The position numbers and the translations under genes are program-made. From positions 1,054,001 through 1,118,000 of the forward strand of contig JBAJFG010000096.1 in NCBI GenBank assembly GCA_037903475.1: 64,000 nucleotides of DNA, given 5' to 3'. The stretch's first letter is position 1; each line of letters opens with the position of its first letter. This DNA is from Ancylostoma caninum (Eukaryota > Nematoda > Chromadorea > Rhabditida > Ancylostomatidae). Shown piece after piece: positions 35,201-47,200 of the stretch. Under the pieces are notes generated by a model. It did not search any database. It worked only from the letters and a program-made list of their open reading frames with translations, and was not told where the DNA came from.

Positions 35201-38200
35201 TGACCACTGGTTGACAGCTGCGAAAACTATGTGAGGTTAGTTCAGCAGTGATCCTCTGTGAATGTTTCTATCATTCTGGCTCCCTCTACCGGCTCTGGTT
35301 GGTAAAGAAAGATACTGATGACGGCTTCATAAGTTTACTCACAGATGTTCGCTTTTGATGCAGTTTATTGCTCTCTTGAAATTCCGAAATATTTCGGTTG
35401 GCTTCAATGCAGCCAATTGTACACACAACAAGAAGTAAGTTTTGGAATTTTTCTGTCTTGAGAAGGAAGACACCTTGACGATCTTATAAGTGGTAAAGAT
35501 GCTTTAGTATTCCTAAAATATTGCGGCGTTCATGACGACTCTTGCCGCCTTGAATTTGATGAAGTACTTCCAGTTAAAATGCTGTAAACTCCACGAAAAA
35601 GTACCGAAGTGGAATACTATAACCATAGCTGGATTAGTGAGGAGACAGCCTTCGTAAAAGTGAAGGTTGTCGTTTGTCTCTCACACAGGTGGAGCCATAA
35701 GAAATGGGAGGGGGGGGGATTTACTTCTTAGTTTTTAGAGAATTTAAATTTAATGGTTATATTTATTTGTTCTTATTTATTTATTTATTTTTATTTCATG
35801 TTATTTTCATGATCTCATTTGAGGCTTCGAAACGTAAAACGGATATTATTTTGATACACCGTTGCATATGGTGTGAAATGGTATATAACATGTGTTCACA
35901 AGTTTGTTCCTGGCATGGCTGGATTTCCTGCGGAAGTTCTGGAAAATGGAAAAGTAGGGTTCGGTTGGGAGGCCGTCATGTACGGAAGGATGAAGTAGGA
36001 AAAAAAAGTACAATACTACGGTTATAGGCTAAGGTTTGCTCTTCACGGCAATTTAGAGCAGAAGTCCCGAGATGACCTGCATCCCCCTGCCATTTTCGCT
36101 GAACTTGACGAACTTTTCGCCACATTGATTTTTGTCGCCCCGCCATCGGCTCTAGGAAGAAACATCCAGTGATCTGAATGATGAGCTATGCCTATTACCG
36201 TACCGTTTACGAGCTTTTCGGAGAATCCTGAAAAATGGCCACAAAATTCGAAAATCCGGAACTTTGACGAGAATGGCGGCGGATTAAAGGCTCTTTCAGG
36301 TAACAAATTGTATATCTCCTGGAAGCACAGATGATGAGCTACTGTGAAAGAACCGTACTTTCCAGCCAGGCTGCTTCGCCTGAGCTCGGTAGGCGCGCAA
36401 AGTTGGCATACCTTGGATTTTTTCCTGAGGATCCATAGCCTCGGGAAGAGAACATTTCTCGGCAGCTTATATGCACCCTAAGACTACTTAAAGAAGAGAA
36501 TCTCAAAAATGCTTCAGATCAGTGAATACTTTTCCTAGAGCCGATGGCGGGTTCTACAAATTTCAATGTAGAGAAAAGTTCATCAACTTTGGCAAAAATG
36601 GCAGGAGGATGAAGGTCATTTCGGGACTTCTGCTCTAAATTGCCGTAAAGAGCAAACCTTAGCCTATAACCGTAGGGTCGTACGTTTTTTCCCTACTTCA
36701 TCCTTTTGTACATGACGGTCTCCCAACCGAACCCTTTTCCAGTACTTTGACAGAAAATCGACCCATGCCAGGAACAAACTTGCGAACACATGTTACATAC
36801 CATTTCACACCTCATGCAACGGTGCATCAAAATTCTAACCGTTTTACGTTCGAAACAAATGGAGGTGAGAAGTAATCGAAGGAATGCTATAGTTTTTAGG
36901 GCTTCGCCCCACCCCTTCCTTTCCCAAACTGATGGTCCCCACCTTTGTCCGGCCTGAAAGCGCGGAGCCTCTGTGTCGGGGTTTTCCAGCTTTGACTGTA
37001 ACCTGGAACTATGAAAGCTGGCTAATTCAGTTAGAATTAGGCGAAGCAAACGAAAAAGATATTTTCAAAACAAAATGCTCTGAGGTAACTGTGAAAATTC
37101 GTGTGTGGAGCAAGAAGGCACACACTTTCGTGTTAGTGACCAGCACTTGTCACTTCGAATAGTCCTGTTTCCATAAATTCAATGCACCGCGAGTCGTCAT
37201 GTACAGGACAATATTCCAAAAATCTTATACTATCTTTACCACTCACGAGACCCTTGAGATACCTTCCTTTTCGAGACCGAAAAAATTCCAAAACTTATTT
37301 TCCGTGGTGTCCACAATTGGCTGCACTTGAACCAGCCGGAATATTTCGGAATCCCGAGGGAGCAATGAACTGCGTTAGAACCGAGCACCTCTAACTGAAG
37401 TTTAGAATTGTCAGCAGCATCCATCCCGTTTAAACAGAGCTAGTAGAAGCAAGGCTATCAAAAACATCCACAGAGGACCACTGCTGAATCAACCTCAAAT
37501 AGTCTCCGCAGATGTCAATCAGTTGTCAACGCGTGGAGACATTTTCGAGCGCATACGAGTTGACTGTGCACCAGGGAACAGATTCGTGGTCAGATCCCAA
37601 CGATAGATGCCAAATTACAGATTTCGACCTCCGCGAGAAAAATTTCTCAAAAAAAAAGGAAGTCCATGGGATGAGGAGTTTCCAGCTGTCTTCTACCGCC
37701 TATGAGTACTCACAATTTTCTCAAAAATTTGAACCTCCATTATGTACTTTGCAGGAAGTTATAGACGAAAAACCAAAAGTTGCAATCCTTTTGATCGGTA
37801 GGGGATTGGTGTTAACGCTATGGAGCCGTACGCAAGCAAGAAATAGTGGGGAGGATCATGGCTTCCTGTAAAAACAGATGACATAATGTGTGCAGTAGAA
37901 CTGAAGCAGAGTAATTAAACTAACATTTTCTTTCTTCATGACCTCATAAATATTCTTCTAGTAGGTGGTGTACCCAGCTCGTGTGTTCAATTTCTCCCGG
38001 CAATTTAAAGTTGATGCCAGTACTTAGTGAACCAAAAAATCCTTTCAAAATGTTCATCATTTGGTGATCAGCTTAAGTGACCCTTCTTCACCCCTCCCTT
38101 ACCTTAAAAAATGTGGTGAAGTTGCTTGAATGGTAAATAGATCCTTCTAAAATGCTTACCTTATCCACGGTCAGCGTTTCGGAAAATTCCAGAAGGCACG

Positions 38201-41200
38201 TTTTCACCGACCCGTGTGCAAGAATGCCGAAAAATCAGTAAAACGGATAGATCGATGCTTCGGTCGAAACGGTTATTATATTCGTTTTCAGCGCTTTGGC
38301 ATACCCCGGTAGACATGTCTTTTATTACCCCATGAGCAAGAATAACGAAAAATCAGTAAAAACGAGAAATCGATATTTCGCTGAAAATGGTTGCCAAATT
38401 CGTGTTCAGCGTATTGAGATGCCCCAGTAGACATGTCTTTACCACCCCATGGGCAAGAATAATGAAAAACCGATAAAGTCGATAAATCGATAATTTGGCG
38501 CAAAATGTTTGTCGTATCCGTGTTCAGCGTACTGAGGAACTTCAGTAGGCATGTTCTCGCTAGTCCCTGGGCAAAAACTGCGGAAAATCAATAAAATCGA
38601 TATAATCGATAAACCAATCGATAATCCCAAGTGCAAAGTAGCCATAGGTACGATAGTGGTGAGACAGGGCTGAGAAAAGTGACGGTTGCCTGGGTCAAAA
38701 AAGTGAAGGTTGTTCATCAACTACTCCGATGAAGTTGAGGAAAGTAAAAAGAGTGAGGTTTACAGAGTGCGAGATAGTGAAGCCCTTTTTAAGATGGAGA
38801 CCGAAACAGCTCTAGTATTGCCAAAAAGAGAAGAAGACCACATGCTTAAAGGCAGCGTCCCACCTCAAAATCGTTTTTGAGATTTCAACATAAAAAAAAT
38901 CTCCAGCAGCTATTGATCACAATAGAATACGTGATTCCATGCAAGACTGCTGAAAAGCCTCATTTCCAGGCCCCAATTTTTAAGAAGCCTTTGGGCGGAG
39001 TCAGGGGCGGAGCTAAGAAACTTTCCGAATAATACACTAAGCGCACCTCTTAAGGAAATTCATATTCCTCGACAGAATGATAATTCTCCCATGACCACAT
39101 CTGTTCCACCGTAGCCTTAAGCGTCAAATAATCTTAGTGAATGGTGTAGTTGGTGCACACTGCACACAACACACCTGAATTTACGGCGTTATCTTCAAAA
39201 TCAGCCTAGCATTCAGATTTGTGCACTCCGTTCTTCGACTAATTCGTAGACCTTGTTCGCGGGTCATTAGGAGCAATTGTACAACTAGAGTGATGCGATG
39301 TTTTTGTTGATTTTAGTAGTCTAGTTTAGTTCTACTCTGGTACTAGTTTATTAGCCTGGTGGATACCGGTCCTTTATGCATATGTACATAGCGTCTAGAT
39401 TTTATTTGCGTACTACCAAAGATAGAGAACGCTTCAAGTTGATCTTCGTAACGACAGCGACGGTTTCTGTCTCGAGGGATTCTGTTGTTTATTGTTTCGT
39501 GTTGTCGTCCGAATAAACTCTGTATTGGCTGCCTCTGCCTCATCTGATTATGCACGTGTGATGATCGACCATTGTTCAGTTATGAAGAAAAAAGGTCGTT
39601 GACGAAATCGGTGCATTTGGTGTTTGGGTGCATTTCTAAACCTTCTTTGGAGGATGCCTGGTATGGACGAGTAGAATAGGTTTTCCTGGAGGTCGTTTCC
39701 AAGAAAGTCGTTGGTCTCAACTCTTGTTAATTATTTTCAAAGTTGTTAGGTATTTCATGTGCCGGTTAGTTTTAGACAAGCTTGCAAATCGCAGGTTAAT
39801 GAATCATCCAAAAAGTTTCGGTTTATTCCGCTTCTGAATGGCTTACCTCTCGTACCTGTAGTCCTGTGAGGTCTACGGAACTACATAACGCTCACTTTCC
39901 TCCTCCATATCGTTATTTGTCTGAAGTTCGGTGGTGATACATTTGGCGAGAGAATGTGTTTGGCAATACATATTACGGGATAAAGTTTTGCATGGCAATA
40001 CATTTTCCGGGAGCATGAGTTGAGATTCCATTTGGCAATACGAGAGGCGGGAGATTGTGTTGGCGATGTTCTTTGCGGGCTAGGGAGATAAGACAGCGAT
40101 TATGTGGGATATCAAGTTCATTGAATTCTTAGATGGAGTCTTGCAATCGACGGTGTCGACCCGGATGGCTCAGCTGGTAGGGTAACGGACTCCGGAGAAT
40201 GATATTATAACACGATTCCTGATGTTATCGGAATTTTTGCGCCGTTGTGCCCCCTTTTGTTCGACGCACAATTGTTTATCGATAGAACTACCACCTTCTT
40301 TTGCAGAGATACCGGAAACTCTGCAATTCCGCCTTGGCTCCAGTACCAATGCGGGATTTCAGTGATTCCGCCCAACTACTCCCTTGCGGGGAGTTGATGA
40401 GCAACTCTCACGAGGAATACGAATTTTTCCAAGAGTTGCGCTTCCTGGAGTGTATTATTCGGAAGGTTTCTTAGCTCCGCTCCTAGCTCCGCTCAAAGGC
40501 TCCTTAAAAAGTGGGGCTCGGAAATGGGGTTTGTCAACATTCTTGCATGGAATCACGTATACCGTTCTGATAGCCAGCTCCTGGAGATTCTTTTCACGTT
40601 GAGATCTCAAAAACGTTCTTAAGGTGGGACGCTGCCTTTAAAGGCGGATTGTTAAATATGCTCACAATCTCTACATGCTCATTCTAACATGTCAGACAGC
40701 TGACATGTCAGCGATTTGCACCGGTGAAAATTCTTTACAAAATGGCACCAAGACCGACAATGTTTGCCAAGAATCCACGAAGAAATCATTTTTTAATCTG
40801 GACCGGGGATTTGCGTCCTTGAAATTTTTTCAGCAATTTTCAGAAAATGGTAAGTTGCGCAGTTGTCTACCAAATCGGCGATATCCTTGCGCATACAGTG
40901 GTCACAAAAGCAAGTACCTCTGTCTGAAACTAGCCCAGAAAACAGACCATGTTTGAAAACGCTTTTCCGCTTGAAAAATCTGGTGTTGCACAGTTATCAG
41001 CTGCCGAGCCCGTGCGATTCCGAGTAGAATCTGTATATATAAAAGTGAAAGCTTGTGTGTATGTGTGTTTGTACGTTTGTATGTTACCTATAGAAATCGC
41101 GGAGGGTTAACCGATCGGGACCAAACTTCGCATACGTACCCATAAAGGGCCGTCGGAGGTTTTAGGCTACTTTTCGCCGGAAGATATCGATGGACTCATC

Positions 41201-44200
41201 GATTATATTGATTTTATTGATTTTTCGCTATTTTTGCCCCGGCATCGGTGAAGACGTGGCCACTGGGGTATGTCATTATGCTGAACACGAATATGTCAAC
41301 CGTTTTGTACGACACTATCGATTTATCGGTTTTATTGATTTTTCACTATTTTTGTCTTGGGGGCGGTGAAGACATGCCCACTGGGGTATGTCATTATGCT
41401 GAACACGACATGTCCACCATTGTGTATGACACTATGGTTTCATCGATTTTATTGATTCTCTTTCATTTTCTCTAGGGAGCAGGCTAGGATATGTATTGGT
41501 TTTTCGGTATTCTTGCTCACGAGTTGGTGAAACCGTTTCTTCTGGGTGAATATGGCAAGCCTTTCAGAAGAATTTACCAGTCAAACAACTTCACCTTATT
41601 TTTGAGGGAGGCTAGATTTACGAAATCTGGTGATGATGTGTCTGGCAAGAACATCTAGAACAATTGGTCATCCTGCGAGCCCCAGTATAAGCCACCTCTT
41701 TCTGCTCGAGCCAATGCATAACAATATCCAGCTCGAAGCAGAGCCTTAGATGTGGTCCGGAGTGGCTGGAAGTGCCGAATAAGGTTAATGTCAACATGAT
41801 GTCAACTGAGCTCCGAACATGATAGGATTCCGTCTTAACTCACTGAGATTCTATTAAATGTGAATCCATTTCTTGGGAAAAGTTCAACTTTGGCTAAAAT
41901 TCTACCACTACGCAGTACATAGTTGGATGTGAGTAGAGCGGATTCAAGGATTTTGACCTTCCGAGAAAATTTGTTTTCTTTCAAAAATTTGCAAGCGCAT
42001 TGGGAATATTGGTAGCATTATTGGTGAGTAGTGAGTAGTGGTGAGTAGCTGCATTGTTTACCAATATTAGAAACTAGACGGCATATCCGGCTTCGCTTGG
42101 GTGTTTTACTACACCGGCAATTTCACACCAATGAGGACAATTGCTAGTGGCGACAAATTCATTGCGAATGCCTATAATTTTGGTGGTAAACATATTAGCA
42201 GGTTCATGTAACCCTCTTCCACCGACCCGTAAGCGAAAAGTCAGTAATGTTATTTGAGTGTCAAATTCATGGAAAGCAACCGTCATATTCGTACTTAGGG
42301 TTTAGCGTTTTCGATTGGTCCAGTGAACACATTCTTACCTCATCCCTTTCCAAAAGCGGAGAAAGAGCAAAAGAAGTTACTGGGACGATATATCCGTGGG
42401 GAATAGTTGTCATATTCGTGTACGGCGCAATGGAAAATTCCAGACACGACATACACGTCTTCACCGGTCCGTGGACGAAAATGGCGAAAAATCACACCAA
42501 TAATTCGATATTCTGCGCAAAATGGTTATCATATTCGTGTTCAGCGCATTGACAAACCCCAGTAGACCTGTCCCTACCGATCCTTGGGCAAAAATATCGA
42601 AAAATCAATAGAATCGATAACCTTGAACCTTGAAATCTGAATATATATATTGTCCTTGTTACCACGGAACAAACGTCTGCAGCAGCACGGCCACGGCGGA
42701 GGCCGCCGCGCAGCTGCGGCGCAACACCGCCGCGAGGCTGTTGCGGGCGGTGTGGCGGGCATTTTGCCAGCCTCGTCAGTCTGATGATTTATCGATTACT
42801 TCATTGCCGCCGGATTTCCGCTGTTTTTGTTCGTTTTTCTTAGGGTTTTTCACATTTTCTTTTCTGTCTCGTTCATTTTTCGTCCATTCCAGGCCAGAAG
42901 GGATGTTGAACTAACATCACTTTATAGTGCAACCCATTTATGTTTATTTATGCATGTTTGCTGGTATCAAGTCACGATCCAAAGCACAAATACACATAGA
43001 AATTTCAATCCACCTTCATTCGACTTCATCCCACCGAAGGCAAGATCTAAGCGATTGTGTTACTCATTTCTAACGCGTTAAAAATTGCATTCTCTATAAG
43101 AATGAACACAGCACTGAGAAATGGATTTGTTGTCCTGTAAAACACTTTCAAGAAGAAAATTTCTGGTGCAGCTATGTCGATTATGTTGAATCCCGCCGAA
43201 TGCAAAAGAACGAAGTTTTGGAGATCACGAACACTGGTATTCTAATGCTATGCCAAATTTCGAAAACAATGACAAGACAAACTATCTCATAAAGAGCTGC
43301 AGAAACTCAAAAAGTAAAAATTGTCATCGTTCTTCATTTCTTCTGGCCTGGAATAGATGAAAAATCAACGAGACAGGAAAGAAAATGTAAAAAACCTGAG
43401 GAAAAACGAACAAAAACATCGGAAATCCGGTAGCAATGAAGTAATCGATAAATCATCAGGCTGGCGAGGCTGGCAAAATGCCCGCCACACCGCCCGCAAC
43501 AGCCTCGCGGCGGTGTTGCGCTGCGGCTGCGCGGCGGCTTCTGCCGTGGCCGTGCTGCTGCAGACGTTTGTTCCGTGGTGACAAAGACTATACCTGTCCC
43601 TACCGACTCTCGGGCAAAAATTTGAAAAACGAAATCGATAAATCAATCGATGATGCCTGGCACAAAGTAACCTAAAACCTCCGTCAGCCCATGAGGAATA
43701 AGCATGCAAAGTTTGATCCCGATCGGTTCACCCTCCGCGATTTCTATGAGGAACATACATACATACACACATACATTCTACTTTACGAGTATTTTCTTTG
43801 TCACCACGGAACAAATGTCTGCAGCAGCACGGCCACGGCGGAGGCCGCCGCACAGCCGCGGCGCAACACCGCCGCGAGGCTGTTGCGGGCGGCGTGGCGG
43901 GCATTTTGCCAGCTTTGGCAGCCGGCTGATTTATCGATTACTTCATTGCGGCCGGATTTCCGCCGTTTTTGTTCGTTTTTCCTCAGGTTTTTTACATTTT
44001 CTTTCCTGTCTCGTTGATTTTTCATCTATTCCAGGCCAGAAGAAATGAAGAACGATGACAATTTTTACTTTCTGACTTTCTACAGCTCTTTGTAAGATAT
44101 TTTGTCTATTCATTGTTTTCAAAATCTGACATAGCATTAGAATGCCACTGTTGGTGATCTCTAAAACTTCTTTCTTTTGCATTCGTCGGAATTCAACATA

Positions 44201-47200
44201 ATCGACATAGCTGCACCAGAAATTTCCTGCTTGGAAGTGTTTCATAGGACAACAAATCCATTTCTCAGTGCTGTGTTCATTCTTATAGAGGATGCAATTT
44301 TTAAAGGGTTAGAAGTGAATAAGACAATCGCTTAGCCCTTGCCCAGTGGGATGAAGTCGAATGAAGGTGGATTGAAATTTCCATGCGTATTTGTGCTTTG
44401 GATCGTGACTTGATACCAGCAAACATGCATAAATAAACAAATAGTTTGCACTATAAAGTGATGTTAGCTCAACATCCCTTCTGGCCTGGAATGGATGAAA
44501 AATTAACGAGACAGAAAAGAAAATGTGAAAAACTCTAAGAAAAACGAACAAAAACAGAGGAAATCCGGCGGCAATGAGGTAATCGATAAATCAGCAGGCT
44601 GGCAAGGCTGGAAAAATGCCCGCCACGCCGCCCGCAACAGCCTCGCGGCGGTGTTGCGCCGCAGCTGCGCGGCGGCCTCCGCCGTGGCCGTGCTGCTGCA
44701 GACGTTTGTTCCGTGGTAACAAGGACAATATATATATATTCAGATTTCAAGGTTCACATAGAAAAAACCTAGAAGAGAAGTTGGAAAGGTAATTTATTTC
44801 TGGCCCATACCACATACGATTCATCAAACAATTTGCAATTAAAGAAAATCTATAATAGCAATTTGAAAAACTAGCGAACTTCTTTTACACCACAATATGT
44901 ACTTGTTTGCAATAACTATAACTTTGCCTTTTTGTAAATTTGTGCAGTTACAGAATTGTACTGTCAATGAGAAGTGGGCGCCGATCACTGAACTTCGCAA
45001 TGGTCGCGTACGCATATTACGAGCCGGAAGCGCGAGAAAATATGAGTGCCGAGCAAGGTCGGTTGCAGAAAGTAGGATGCGAGTGAAGGGGGAGGTGGAT
45101 TGGTGCTTCGCTCACCTCACTATTAGCAATTGGTGAATATATTCAGATGTGTGAATTATTTGGACGAGGAGCACGTTGCCTTCGATCCCTGGAGAGACAT
45201 CGATGATCCGAATCCGTTCCTGTGTGATTTTGTACAGACAGAATGCATCTCGAGGAAGCGGACTTTGTCGTACATTCACATGCAAATTGCCGAAATGAGG
45301 TTGGCAACAGTCTCTAAATTGATGGTACTTTCGCTGTTTTAAGAGCTATCAGAAGAGTGTATCCAAGCTGTGCCACCGCATAAACTGATTTTTGAAGATG
45401 TATCTATCGGTGATAGGAAATTATGAAACCGACCATTCACGTCATTTTTCCACGTAATAAAGCATCCAAATGGTGCTGGATATGTCATCTGTTGAATGAT
45501 GGTTTCGAATCTAATCCTTATTTATGTTCGTTGTTCTGTAGGAAACGTAAGCGCTGTTCCTGTCTTAGACGATGTTGAGATGGTTTTTGGTATGCTCTTA
45601 CTTCTCCTAGCATAATTTTGGATCTTCCCTGTATGTACAGGTACACTAAACCGTTGCCAATGCGTACACTGTGGCCCATTTACTACTTTAATTTGCTGCT
45701 ACTTAAATTCTGCTATGAATAGCCAACAGACTTCTCTATATATCCTTTACTCCCTCCATCACAAGAGAACGAATGATATCGTACTACATTTGCGGAGAGT
45801 TCGGCGGTCCTCTTAATCTCTTCATACATCTGTTTTGTCAACTTCAACATTATATGCGTGGATCTTCTTCTGGGCTGTTTTACTTCATCAAGCCATCCTT
45901 CTCAGGCTCTCCTTCCTCAAGTCATCTTCTGAGACGTGCAACGAGATCAAAATCTGTGTTCTTCATAGAAACGCCAAAGCTTGCCCTCCACTCTGAAGCT
46001 AAAATAGATCGAATAGCAAACATACTGCGGAGATGTAGGCGAGTCGCTGAAGACTTGGGCATACGACCCACGCTGGCATGTTGCGTATTGGGTCGAGTCT
46101 TTTTCCCATACTGTTAGTGTTTCATTGAAGCGAGATGGAGAGATGGTCGAACGCTCACCAGGGCGGCACGGTCTTCACTATGCTGCCCCGGTGAGCGGTC
46201 GACCATCTCTCCATCCCGCTTCCTTCTATGAAATGTTTTAAAAAAAGTGGAACTCCTGCAACATATTTCCGGAGGTATGAAAACAGTATAGATAAAGCAT
46301 CTGCTTAGAAATTCTCCTGAGTTCAACACTAGGAATTTTTCCCTGGCTCAAAATTTATGGTATTAGAAAAATTCAGCCCAACGTGTTTTTTTTTTGTTTT
46401 CAGCACAAAATCTGTGCATTCCGCGTTTCATCCGAATGTACACATCATTCTTGTCGACTCTGTTGCTTCCTCACAAGCGATAAGGTATGCAAACACTTAC
46501 ACGTATTGATCTTCATATATTTGCAAATTCCCAAGAATCTGTCCCTGACCGTATTGGCAGAACACTCAACCACGTGACTGGGAATGTATTACTAGAATGT
46601 TGAATGAAACTACTGCGAGAAACCTAAATGGAAATATCATTTCGTGCACGAATTTCCTGATGTTACTAATACAAACAAGATATTCATCTAAAAGGACTTA
46701 CGAGGGAAGTGCAAGAGGCCAGACTCGCAGATCGGAGTGAAAGAAAGGGGGGGGGCTCAGGATGGGCACCCCCACCTCTGAGAACGGGACGCCAAATTTT
46801 TGCAGTTACTTTACGATACAAATATAAAACTTGCATTGGTTTATTTCTAATTGTTTATTTTTATTTTTTAAATAATGCCTACCAATCATTTATTATTACA
46901 ATTAACATTGTTATTAATTTTATTTTCCATCTGAGTCCCCAACGCGGCGGAGACTTCACTTTTTTCCCACTTTTCCCACGCCCCCCCCCCCCTCCTTCCC
47001 TCCAGCCCACTTTCTGCGTCTACATGGTTTCAATTCTTGTCTGACAAGCTAGTACGAGACATTCCTCTCCCAGACTCCAAAAAAGCGGTTTTGGAGAGGT
47101 TTCACTGCATTGCTGCAATTGTTGCCCTGGCCTAGTGGCTAGCGGTGGAATGGCCGGGTGGGTAAGTTACTGGACCGCTGGGCGCGAGGTTGGATCATTT

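Larger units (their letters stand above)
42625..44755. repeat. 2.1-kb near-perfect palindrome
   Basis: The left arm 42,625-43,587 and right arm 43,795-44,755 are inverted copies that look over 90 percent alike by eye. The spacer is about 207 bp. The arms include the whole inverted-repeat element described next plus about 25 bases outside it (GAACCTTGAAATCTGA and a TA run). The duplication therefore involved more than one transposon copy hopping in. The spacer is a Helitron A fragment. Confidence 0.85.

Noticed and set aside
40158..40230. tRNA gene
   Set aside because: Only a 5' half; no T-arm, box B or acceptor closure.
42574..44750. Ala/Arg-rich ORFs repeated on both strands
   Set aside because: They follow the GC-rich arms of the fold-back element in every orientation; no domain.
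45773..46117. Extra DUF229 exon between C and D
   Set aside because: Exons C and D already join in phase and the sequence has no family motif.
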